From: an uncultured Bacilli bacterium
Lineage (GTDB): Bacteria > Bacillota_I > Bacilli_A > RFN20 > CAG-288
Assembly: GCA_934700375.1 (NCBI GenBank)
Contig: CAKUXT010000067.1
Coordinates: forward strand, 1-9,792
DNA: 9,792 nucleotides
Reading direction: 5' to 3'
The position numbers and the translations under genes were made by a program. Under the pieces are notes generated by a model. It was not told the origin of the DNA. It did not search any database and saw nothing but the letters and a program-made list of their open reading frames with translations. This document shows positions 1 through 6,148 of this stretch, in pieces. Each line of letters starts with the position of its first letter. The first letter of the stretch is position 1.

Positions 1-22
1 CGGTCCATGGACCGAAACAAAA

Positions 23-69
23 TGCACCCCACCTCAAGAAATCTCCTAGTGTTGCACTTAGTATGAAAA
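23..69 (+). pseudogene. Possible degraded 3' tail of an IS30-type transposase gene
   Basis: Frame 2 reads C-T-P-P-Q-E-I-S over 23-46 and then hits TAG. Frame 3 continues with P-S-V-A-L-S just after. The order TP-x-E-I followed by V-A-L resembles the C-terminal end of IS30-family transposases as I remember it, with a frame change between the two parts. If real, this is the decayed 3' end of an element lying mostly outside the window. The match is very short and the AT/GC-mixed flank gives no clear terminal inverted repeat, so chance similarity is quite possible. Confidence 0.2.
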
Positions 70-237
70 CTAATAAAATGAAAGAATGGTCACTTTTCAA
101 TTTCAATTCGTCTCAAGATGTAATAAAATACTAGTCCGCCCATGTCGATTTTCATGGAATTATGGTCTTGATTGTGATGTTATTCATAAAATCCGCCCTA
201 AAAGGATATATAATATATACCACAAGACTTGTTTTTC

Positions 238-266
238 TTGAAAACGGCCTTGAAAACAACTATAGT
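238..266 (+). promoter_or_regulatory. Sigma-A promoter for the lipoprotein pair
   Basis: A -35 box TTGAAA (238-243) and a -10 box TATAGT (261-266) are separated by exactly 17 bp. Each matches the sigma-A consensus at 5 of 6 positions. Transcription would begin near 273, giving a leader of about 40 nt before the ATG at 314. A TATAAT at 209-214 lies upstream but has no matching -35 box at 16-18 bp. Confidence 0.65.
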
Positions 267-301
267 AGATAAAGTTGTCTTTGTGTGCGAATATTTCAAT
301 G

Positions 302-307
302 AGGAGG
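302..307 (+). promoter_or_regulatory. Ribosome binding site that fixes the first lipoprotein start
   Basis: AGGAGG lies 6 nt before the ATG at 314. In-frame alternatives are a TTG at 275 and an ATG at 299. They would place this Shine-Dalgarno sequence inside the gene and put 13 or 5 extra residues ahead of a classic Met-Lys-Lys lipoprotein signal, so 314 is preferred. Confidence 0.8.
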
Positions 308-313
308 ACTCTT

Positions 314-2311
314 ATGAAGAAAGGCAAACGATCTCTGACTTTGGCTTTGTCATTATTAAGCATTGCCAGTCTTACCGCCTGTGACGACGATTATAAGTAT
401 CCCAAAAACAAATGGGAAGAAGGAAAAATCGTCAATGTCGGCGGAAAGAATTATACCTTTGAGCAGATCTACAAGCTTTTGGATAATACCAAAGGTTCCG
501 CTCAGGCTTACTACAACGTAGCGAAAAACGTTCTTGCTCAGTTAGTTACAAAAAGAACTGATGCTATGCTTGCTACCGTCGATTCCAAGATGAACGAATT
601 GAAGAACACCTGGAAGACCAACGCAAGAACAAACAGAACTTCCTACAAGGAAGAAATGGAAAAGACTCTCGACAGCGAAAGCGTCGATGACATCGATGAA
701 CTGAGAAGCAAATACATCGCTCAGGCTCAGAACGATGAAAATTCCACCGCTTATTACAACATCAACGCTGATGGTGCAACCGACAAGTCCTACAAGTTCT
801 ACATCTCCGAAGAGATGACAAAGAACTATGTTAAGGAACAGGCTCCGTATCATGTCAGCCACATCCTTATCAAGGTTGATGCTTCCAGTGACGGCGAAGG
901 ACTTTGGAACGGCAAGATCTCTTCCGATGATGCCAAGCAGATCGGCAACGTCGCCAGAATGCTTTCTTCCAACGACTCCTTCGGTTCCATCGCTTTGATC
1001 GCATCCGATGATGAAGGTTCTGCTAAGCAGTATGGTGAACTCTTCACTTCCACCGATGGCAGTGAACAGGTCGCTATGGAAAAGACCACTTCCTATATCA
1101 ATGAATTCAAGCTTGGTCTTTATGCTTATGATACTTTCCTCAATCCTAACACCAAGAGCAATGCTGAAGTCCGTACTTCTTTAAGAGTTCCTGGCGATAA
1201 TGTCGCTACTTCCGCAGTCAAGGACACCATTAAGGAAGTTCTTATTGGAAAAGAGACTGGATCCAAGGCCTTCGGTATTCCGCTTTCTGTCGCTCTTACA
1301 ATGGGCTATGTCGCAGAGACCGAAAAGAACATGGTCGATAACACCAAGGTCGATTATGCTCAGGAAACTCAGTATCCTAGAAACGTCTTATTCAATAACT
1401 ATTTCAACTATCATGGAGTCAACTTCATTTATGATGATAGCGATGAATATGATGAAAACTTCTTAAATGAAGCTAAGGAAGTCGCTGCTGTTGCCAAAAT
1501 CGATTCCAGCGCTTGGACACAGCCTTCCGATGTCAAGGCAGGTCTTCCTAACAAGTATGCTGAATACGAATATGTCAAAGGTCAGCTCAGTAAGATCGAT
1601 CAGAAAAAGTTCCAGGAAATCGAAGGTGTTTCTGATAATCTTGTCGAATACACATACAATGCTTCCGCAAATAGAAGTGACTATACTGCTATTGCAGGAT
1701 CCAAGAAGATCCTTGTCGAGAAGGATGATACAAAGAATCCTGTCATCGTCGTCCGCGGCGGTTCTTCCAGCTATCAGGGTATCCACTTCATCGTTGTGAA
1801 CAATGATCCTTTCGAGAATGCCGAAAACAAATATCAGTACTATCGTACTAATATTCCTAGCGCAAGCGAAAGCGATAAGACAAAGGCTGACAGCGACAGC
1901 TATAAGGATAATGCTTCCTTCATCAACTTCGTCACAACCGATGTCAATTCCAACACCACTTACAACACCAGAAGAGATGCTCTTTACAAATCTATCAAGA
2001 AGGCAAATTCCAATATCGAATTCAACCTTTACGAAAGCAACAAAGCTGCATTCAAGAGTGCTTACAATGTCGATTTCGATACCTTGTTAGGAGATTATGC
2101 CAAGCTTGTCAATCGTTATATCGATACAACACGTGACTCTTCTCAGATCAGTGCAAATGATTCCTTAGATGAAAGCTGGGAAACCTATATCCGTCAGCTC
2201 TCTATCCAGGAAGACGTTTCACCTCGTGGTATTGTTCCGCAGGTCTGCATCTCCGCCTTTGAAGGTGGTAATTTCGATGGAAAGGAGAACTTGTGCCATG
2301 TTGAAAAGTAA
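314..2311 (+). CDS. PrsA-like parvulin-type peptidyl-prolyl isomerase lipoprotein
   Basis: This 665-residue protein is probably an extracytoplasmic foldase anchored to the outer face of the membrane. It begins with a lipoprotein signal peptide: MKKGKR, then a hydrophobic stretch, then the lipobox L-T-A-C with the lipidated Cys at residue 23. Parvulin (PpiC/rotamase) blocks follow. YHVSHILIKVD (179-189) is the first strand with the active-site-type His183. A helix and the SFGSIALIASDDEGS segment lie around 205-243, and an INEFKLGLYAYD block around 262-273. SYQGIHFIVV (about 486-495) looks like the closing strand carrying the second His (491). About 200 residues (about 275-480) separate the last two blocks, much more than in ordinary PrsA, which is about 290 residues in all. 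This insert contains a Y-P-R-N-V-L-F-N block around 355. The family is inferred from motifs; enzymatic activity is unproven. The gene overlaps the next lipoprotein gene by 14 nt, which suggests coupled translation and a shared job. The sequence resembles large PrsA-like lipoproteins I recall from Erysipelotrichia. Confidence 0.8.
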   Translation: MKKGKRSLTLALSLLSIASLTACDDDYKYPKNKWEEGKIVNVGGKNYTFEQIYKLLDNTKGSAQAYYNVAKNVLAQLVTKRTDAMLATVDSKMNELKNTWKTNARTNRTSYKEEMEKTLDSESVDDIDELRSKYIAQAQNDENSTAYYNINADGATDKSYKFYISEEMTKNYVKEQAPYHVSHILIKVDASSDGEGLWNGKISSDDAKQIGNVARMLSSNDSFGSIALIASDDEGSAKQYGELFTSTDGSEQVAMEKTTSYINEFKLGLYAYDTFLNPNTKSNAEVRTSLRVPGDNVATSAVKDTIKEVLIGKETGSKAFGIPLSVALTMGYVAETEKNMVDNTKVDYAQETQYPRNVLFNNYFNYHGVNFIYDDSDEYDENFLNEAKEVAAVAKIDSSAWTQPSDVKAGLPNKYAEYEYVKGQLSKIDQKKFQEIEGVSDNLVEYTYNASANRSDYTAIAGSKKILVEKDDTKNPVIVVRGGSSSYQGIHFIVVNNDPFENAENKYQYYRTNIPSASESDKTKADSDSYKDNASFINFVTTDVNSNTTYNTRRDALYKSIKKANSNIEFNLYESNKAAFKSAYNVDFDTLLGDYAKLVNRYIDTTRDSSQISANDSLDESWETYIRQLSIQEDVSPRGIVPQVCISAFEGGNFDGKENLCHVEK

Positions 2312-3986
2312 AAGAATCAAATCTTTAGGTCTTCTTGCCGTTTCTGTTCTTGCTCTTGTCGGTTGCGATAATGACGAAGTCAAATATCCGACCAACTACA
2401 AAGATCCTATCTTCGGTGATAAGGTCAATGGCTTAGATCAGTACGATCAGAATGTTGTCGGCAACGACTTCAAACATTATTATCAGTCTGCTTCCTCTTC
2501 CAGCGAAATCTATCAGAAAGCAGTCAACCAGGTCCTTCTCGATGTTTCCAAGATTGCTCATGGATACACAAAGGATGCTGCCGGTACTGATGTCACCGCA
2601 ATCAGCAAGGACTACTACAAAGGTTCTGTCGCTGATAACGATATGGACACAATTAAGTCCGCTATGACTGATAGCAACTTGGATTATCGTGCCAAGGATA
2701 GCATGACCACCACTGCAAAGGGCGGCAGCTACAGCAAAGATAATCTCTTCTATGAAAACAAGTATGCTAAGTATCTTAATGAAACCTATTATTATCTCAA
2801 CTTCAATTTAAGTGAAGTGAGTGATCAGGGCAAACTCCTCACTCCTTTCCTTCAGTATAGTGATATCTTCTCCAACAACGCCAACTACCAGACCTATATG
2901 CAGAAAGAACTCCAGGATGATATGAGAATCAACTATCTTACTGCTGAGTATATCTATCAGAAGTCTTATGCTTCTATCGGTAACTCCAATGCACGTAAGG
3001 TTCAGATCATCGCTCTCACTGACCGCAGTGATGAACCTGGTGCAGCCAAAAAGCTTCTTAACGCCTATATCCAAGATTATATCAAGGGCGGTAAGGAGGA
3101 TAAGGACTTCTCTGTCTTATCCAGGCTCTGGAAGGGTCTCACCAAGGATGCAGCAAAGATTGATGAATCCCGTTATGGAAGCGAAATCGTTCTTTCTGCT
3201 GATGAAGAACAGTGGCTTAGAGCGAATGACATCCTTCCTGCTGACAAGGCACAGGATGCCACATCCTCTGGCACATTGGTCGGTAAGGTTCTTGCCGATA
3301 AGAAGAAACTTGAGGCTGGAAGAGACAACTTCCATCAGGTTGATACTTCCTTAGAGAGCACCTACACTGGTTCTTATGCCTATGACTATAAGACCGGTGT
3401 CAGAAAAGCTATCGATGATATCGCCACAAAGAATCTTGTCACTGAAGGCATCTATCTCTCCTCCAGCGGTATCTCTTCTGTTCCTAGTGACTTATCCTCT
3501 CGTATCTTCTCACCGAAGATCTCGACTGAAAAGTCTACTATCGATCTTATGAAGAAAGATGCTGCAGAAGGCAAGAATGTCAGACGTGATATTACTGTCT
3601 ATGGCAAGGATGGCTATCGCTATCTCACTACCAGCGACACCATCACTGGAACCAATGATAATCTCTTCTACTATGATGCTTCCTCCAAGACCTATTATCT
3701 TACCCGTATCTTAGATGTCGTCAGCGCTTCTGCTCTTTCCACAACCAACACTTCTTCCATCTATGACACTGCTGAAAAGAAGGAACAGATCGCACGTGAA
3801 GTTGCATACACAATGTCCACAACAGGCTCTTATAAGACCAACTCTATCGTCTACTGGCTCAGCCGTACCGATATCAAGTACTCCGATGAGGACTTCCTCG
3901 AATACATGAAGTCCAATTACAAGGATGTCTTCAAGAGCGACAACCCGTATGCATCTGAAGACAAAATTGTTCTTCCTGAAGCCTAA
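2298..3986 (+). CDS. Second large lipoprotein, diverged parvulin-like paralogue
   Basis: This is a 562-residue secreted lipoprotein. The ATG at 2298 is chosen because AAAGGAG (2281-2287) sits 10 nt upstream and because it opens directly into a signal peptide: MLKSKRIK, a hydrophobic core, and the lipobox L-V-G-C with Cys23. A longer in-frame opening would only read through the end of the upstream gene in another frame. Right after the Cys, D-N-D-E-V-K-Y-P-T-N parallels D-D-D-Y-K-Y-P-K-N in the upstream lipoprotein, and the spacing to the next helical segment is similar, so the two look like tandem paralogues. A strand RKVQIIALTD (233-242), a helix AKKLLNAYIQ and a segment DFSVLSRLWKG look like a worn parvulin core. 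At the expected active-site His there is Gln236, and the closing strand (around TYYLTRIL, 465-472) also lacks His. I infer a non-catalytic chaperone or partner role. The exact function is unknown. It shares the promoter at 238-266 and ends just before a strong terminator. Confidence 0.65.
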   Translation: MLKSKRIKSLGLLAVSVLALVGCDNDEVKYPTNYKDPIFGDKVNGLDQYDQNVVGNDFKHYYQSASSSSEIYQKAVNQVLLDVSKIAHGYTKDAAGTDVTAISKDYYKGSVADNDMDTIKSAMTDSNLDYRAKDSMTTTAKGGSYSKDNLFYENKYAKYLNETYYYLNFNLSEVSDQGKLLTPFLQYSDIFSNNANYQTYMQKELQDDMRINYLTAEYIYQKSYASIGNSNARKVQIIALTDRSDEPGAAKKLLNAYIQDYIKGGKEDKDFSVLSRLWKGLTKDAAKIDESRYGSEIVLSADEEQWLRANDILPADKAQDATSSGTLVGKVLADKKKLEAGRDNFHQVDTSLESTYTGSYAYDYKTGVRKAIDDIATKNLVTEGIYLSSSGISSVPSDLSSRIFSPKISTEKSTIDLMKKDAAEGKNVRRDITVYGKDGYRYLTTSDTITGTNDNLFYYDASSKTYYLTRILDVVSASALSTTNTSSIYDTAEKKEQIAREVAYTMSTTGSYKTNSIVYWLSRTDIKYSDEDFLEYMKSNYKDVFKSDNPYASEDKIVLPEA

Positions 3987-3997
3987 TCGTTAATGTC

Positions 3998-4028
3998 AAA
4001 GAGAAGGCTTTAAGCCTTCTCTTTTTCT
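3998..4028 (+). terminator. Intrinsic terminator after the lipoprotein pair
   Basis: AAAGAGAAGGC (3998-4008) pairs perfectly with GCCTTCTCTTT (4014-4024) around a TTTAA loop. The 3' arm runs into a T-rich tract (CTTTTTCT, 4021-4028). It lies 11 nt after the stop codon at 3984-3986 and only 19 nt before the HIT gene start. Confidence 0.85.
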
Positions 4029-4047
4029 AGAAAAGAGGATATTAATT

Positions 4048-4473
4048 ATGGAGAATAATAAAGACAATTCTTGTATCTTTTGTAAGATTGCTAATGGTAC
4101 CATTCCTTGCTACAAAGTCTATGAAGACAATGAAATCATTGCGTTCTTAGATGTCAATCCTGTCAGCAGAGGTCATACCTTGGTCTTGCCGAAAGAACAC
4201 TTCTCAAGCATGCTTACATGCCCGAAGAATATTCTTGACCGCGCCTATGAAGTCGCACAGATGATCGCCCAGGCTCAGATTTCTCAGCTCGGTGCAACAG
4301 GTGTCAACGTCATCACCAACGCTGGTCGTTCTGCAGGACAGAGCGTTCCTCACTTCCATATCCATGTCATTCCTCGTTATGAGGATGATGGACTGAAGCT
4401 TGAGTTCCCGCCTCAGCAGTTGGAAGATGCCGATATGAAGAAGGTTCTCTCTTCTATCAAGAAAGCTGTGTAA
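4048..4473 (+). CDS. HIT-family nucleotide hydrolase/transferase (Hit/HinT-like)
   Basis: This 141-residue cytosolic protein is of typical length for the HinT branch of the histidine triad superfamily, which hydrolyses nucleoside phosphoramidates and related adenylated compounds. The signature His-Phe-His-Ile-His-Val-Ile occupies residues 102-108. The N-terminus has C-I-F-C-K-I (Cys9, Cys12), the zinc-type start seen in Bacillus Hit, followed by the conserved D-V-N-P-V-S-R-G-H-T-L-V block (35-46) and PKEHF (48-52). The ATG at 4048 is preceded by AGAGGA (4034-4039) at 8 nt. The gene is bracketed by two intrinsic terminators with almost no room for its own promoter, so it is probably read by leakage from the lipoprotein transcript or from a promoter inside the preceding gene. 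The physiological substrate in this organism is not evident. Confidence 0.95.
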   Translation: MENNKDNSCIFCKIANGTIPCYKVYEDNEIIAFLDVNPVSRGHTLVLPKEHFSSMLTCPKNILDRAYEVAQMIAQAQISQLGATGVNVITNAGRSAGQSVPHFHIHVIPRYEDDGLKLEFPPQQLEDADMKKVLSSIKKAV

Positions 4474-4480
4474 GATTATG

Positions 4481-4510
4481 GCCGCTATCGCTGATAGCGG
4501 CTTTTGTCTT
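4481..4510 (+). terminator. Intrinsic terminator after the HIT gene
   Basis: GCCGCTATC (4481-4489) and GATAGCGGC (4493-4501) form a perfect 9-bp stem with a GCT loop, followed by TTTTGTCTT. It begins 7 nt after the HIT stop codon and separates that gene from the suf operon. Confidence 0.85.
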
Positions 4511-4569
4511 CTTTCTGAGAGAAAAGTGATGTGTTTCACACGTTTTTTGCTTGTTTTTTATCGTTTTAG

Positions 4570-4598
4570 TTGCTCTATTTTTGCATTATGAATACAAT
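4570..4598 (+). promoter_or_regulatory. Candidate suf operon promoter
   Basis: TTGCTC (4570-4575) and TACAAT (4593-4598) are spaced by 17 bp. The -10 matches consensus at 5 of 6 positions; the -35 keeps only the TTG. Transcription would begin around 4605, inside the palindrome at 4602-4621, leaving a leader of about 40 nt. An alternative -10, TATAGT at 4601-4606, has no good -35 at normal spacing (TTGCAT is only 14 bp away). A weak -35 would fit a promoter that is regulated. Confidence 0.45.
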
Positions 4599-4601
4599 AC
4601 T

Positions 4602-4621
4602 ATAGTTAATATATTAACTAT
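4602..4621. promoter_or_regulatory. Perfect 20-bp palindrome, candidate suf operator
   Basis: ATAGTTAATA is followed directly by its exact reverse complement TATTAACTAT. It lies between the likely -10 box and the sufC ribosome binding site, over the predicted transcription start, which is the classic place for a repressor. The site is AT-rich and no run of T follows, so it does not look like a terminator. The ATA...TAT ends loosely recall Rrf2-family (IscR-type) operators, but the centre does not match the IscR consensus I know, so the regulator is unidentified. No regulator gene is seen in the window. Confidence 0.5.
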
Positions 4622-4632
4622 CATATATCTTT

Positions 4633-4638
4633 GGAGGG
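4633..4638 (+). promoter_or_regulatory. Strong ribosome binding site of sufC
   Basis: GGAGGG sits 5 nt before the ATG at 4644. It decides that start over the longer in-frame opening from TTG at 4551, which would add 31 residues encoded by the promoter and palindrome region. Confidence 0.8.
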
Positions 4639-4643
4639 AAGTT

Positions 4644-5465
4644 ATGGATAAATTGGTTATTTCTCATATCGCATGTGAGGCTGAGAACAAAGAGATTCTC
4701 ACTGATGTTTCGCTCACTGTCAATAAAGGTGACTGCCTTGCTCTTCTTGGCCCTAATGGTCACGGTAAGTCTACTCTTCTGAATGTCTTGATGGGTTCTC
4801 CCAAATACAAAGTCATTTCAGGAAGTGTCACTTTTGATGGCGAAGATCTTCTTTCTCTTTCTGTCGATGAAAGAAGCAAGAAGGGTATCTTCATGGCTTT
4901 CCAGAATCCGCCTGAGGTTCCTGGTGTCGTCACGATGGACTTTTATCGTGCCATGCTCAATGCGAGAAGCGAAAAACCGATTTCTTTGATCAAGTTCTAT
5001 CGCAATACCACATCCGCTTATGAGAAAGTCGGATTGGATTCCGATATGGCTAGCCGTCATCTCAACGAAGGTTATTCCGGTGGTGAAAAGAAGAGAAATG
5101 AAATCCTTCAGATGGTCATGCTCTCTCCTTCTCTTGCTCTTATCGATGAGATCGATTCCGGTCTTGATGTCGATGCTCTCAACGTCATCTCTTCTGTCAT
5201 CAATGAATTGAAAGAACAGGGAACGACATTCATCATCATCTCTCACTATGATAGACTTTATGATTTAGTCAATGTCAACCGCACTGCTGTCATGGTCAAC
5301 GGAAAGATTGCAATCGAAGGCGATGCTTCTTTGGCTAAGAGAATCTCCAAGGAAGGATATACGTTCCTTCAGAAGGAATACGGAATCAAGATCACCAAAG
5401 ATGAGAAGGCTGCCAATGATGTTTCTATCGGCACCTGCGGTGTAAAACAAATCATCAACAAGTAG
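4644..5465 (+). CDS. SufC, ABC-type ATPase of the SufBCD Fe-S assembly complex
   Basis: SufC is the cytosolic ATPase that drives conformational change of the SufB-SufD scaffold during Fe-S cluster assembly. The 273-residue protein has all the expected motifs: Walker A G-P-N-G-H-G-K-S-T (36-44), Q-loop AFQNPPEVPG (85-94), signature G-Y-S-G-G-E-K-K-R-N-E (143-153), which is the SufC form, Walker B LALIDE (164-169) followed by IDSGLDVDAL, and the H-loop His201 in IISHYDRL. There are no membrane segments, which separates it from ABC transporters. It is the first gene of the operon. The last 20 or so residues, after KEYGIK, are a little longer than in many SufC proteins. sufD starts 8 nt after its stop. 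Confidence 0.97.
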   Translation: MDKLVISHIACEAENKEILTDVSLTVNKGDCLALLGPNGHGKSTLLNVLMGSPKYKVISGSVTFDGEDLLSLSVDERSKKGIFMAFQNPPEVPGVVTMDFYRAMLNARSEKPISLIKFYRNTTSAYEKVGLDSDMASRHLNEGYSGGEKKRNEILQMVMLSPSLALIDEIDSGLDVDALNVISSVINELKEQGTTFIIISHYDRLYDLVNVNRTAVMVNGKIAIEGDASLAKRISKEGYTFLQKEYGIKITKDEKAANDVSIGTCGVKQIINK

Positions 5466-5473
5466 GTGACAAG

Positions 5474-6148
5474 ATGAAAATGATTTTTAGAAATCCAGAT
5501 GATTATCAGAAGGAAATGAACATTTCCGAAGATACGCATCTTGTCTACTTTATCTCCGAGAAAAGAAAAGAAGATGTTCTGAAGATGAACATCAATGTTA
5601 CAGATGGCGCTTCTTTAAGAATCACCTACATCGATTTTGCTCCTAGCGATATCGTTGCTGATTTTGAAGTGTCTCTCAATGAAGGCACAAGAGCTGAAAT
5701 CTCTTTGGCATGCCTGAATTCCTCCTGCAAGAAAATCTATCGCTTCAATGTCTATCATAACGGCATGAAGTCTTATTCCAGAACGAAGATGGGCGGTATC
5801 AACTCCAGCACCGGTGTCATGAAGTTCTTAGGGAGCTCTTTTATCAAAAACGGCGCTCATAAGTGTGATACTAGACAGGAAGGAAAGATCACCAATCTCT
5901 CCGCTGATTGCAAAAGCGAAGTCTCTCCTGCTCTTTTGATTAAAGAGAATGATGTCAAGGCAAGCCACGGCGCTGCCTTAGGCGCTTATAATCCCGATCA
6001 TCTCTTCTATTTGATGAGCAGAGGTCTGACGATGGAAGAAAGCAAGAGACTTGTCACATACGGTTCCCTTCTTCCGATGATTGAATCCTGTGAAGATGAG
6101 AAGTTGATCGAAGAAGCCAAAGAGGCTTTAGGAGCACTCACAATATGA
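5474..6148 (+). CDS. SufD, short form, Fe-S assembly scaffold partner
   Basis: This is the second scaffold subunit, which pairs with SufB and binds SufC. At 224 residues it is about half the usual SufD length (roughly 400-430). The N-terminal helical part and much of the beta-helix seem absent. The C-terminal core is clear: S-A-D-C-K-S-E-V-S-P-A-L-L-I, then V-K-A-S-H-G-A-A-L-G with His165 at the place of the conserved SHGA histidine of SufD, then HLFYLMSRGLTMEESKRL, which SufB-type proteins share. The start at 5474 is preceded by AGGTGA (5464-5469); a second ATG two codons on (5480) is also possible. Upstream sequence is sufC, so no missing 5' part is hidden there. The ORF is intact and its codon use matches its neighbours, so this is probably a lineage-specific compact SufD and not a fragment. 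Confidence 0.85.
   Translation: MKMIFRNPDDYQKEMNISEDTHLVYFISEKRKEDVLKMNINVTDGASLRITYIDFAPSDIVADFEVSLNEGTRAEISLACLNSSCKKIYRFNVYHNGMKSYSRTKMGGINSSTGVMKFLGSSFIKNGAHKCDTRQEGKITNLSADCKSEVSPALLIKENDVKASHGAALGAYNPDHLFYLMSRGLTMEESKRLVTYGSLLPMIESCEDEKLIEEAKEALGALTI

Larger units (their letters stand above)
1..313. other. Upstream non-coding/degraded region
   Basis: There is no convincing gene in these 313 bases. The left edge is a perfect 14-bp palindrome (CGGTCCATGGACCG, 1-14). Around 23-60 there is a weak resemblance to the 3' end of an IS30-type transposase gene (separate entry). From about 135 on the sequence is AT-rich. It includes a TATAAT at 209-214 inside a 13-base TATATA-A-TATATA palindrome (207-219), and a short ACAAG-A-CTTGT palindrome (222-232) just before the promoter of the first lipoprotein gene. 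The heptamer TCCGCCC occurs twice (135-141 and 192-198), with no obvious meaning. Frame 3 is open from the window edge to a TAG at 132-134, but its composition does not look like the genes here. Confidence 0.5.

Noticed and set aside
3..134. Open frame from the window edge to TAG at 132-134
   Set aside because: It is short, runs over the edge palindrome, has no recognisable motif, and changes composition midway. It is not supported as a gene.
207..219. AT palindrome containing TATAAT as a second promoter or operator
   Set aside because: No -35 box lies at 16-18 bp, and alternating TA runs form palindromes easily by chance.
275..313. Earlier TTG (275) or ATG (299) starts for the first lipoprotein
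   Set aside because: The AGGAGG at 302-307 would fall inside the coding region, and the signal peptide begins naturally at the ATG at 314.
1200..2090. Several other-frame open frames within the first lipoprotein gene
   Set aside because: They are Ser/Leu/Arg-rich shadow translations of a gene with a signal peptide and parvulin motifs, and none has a proper start signal.
4581..4606. TTGCAT / TATAGT as the suf promoter
   Set aside because: The spacing is 14 bp, too short for sigma-A. TTGCTC / TACAAT at 17 bp fits better, although its -35 is weak.
4551..4643. Longer SufC from TTG at 4551
   Set aside because: The extra residues are translated promoter and palindrome sequence. A strong GGAGGG sits just before the ATG at 4644, where SufC homology begins.
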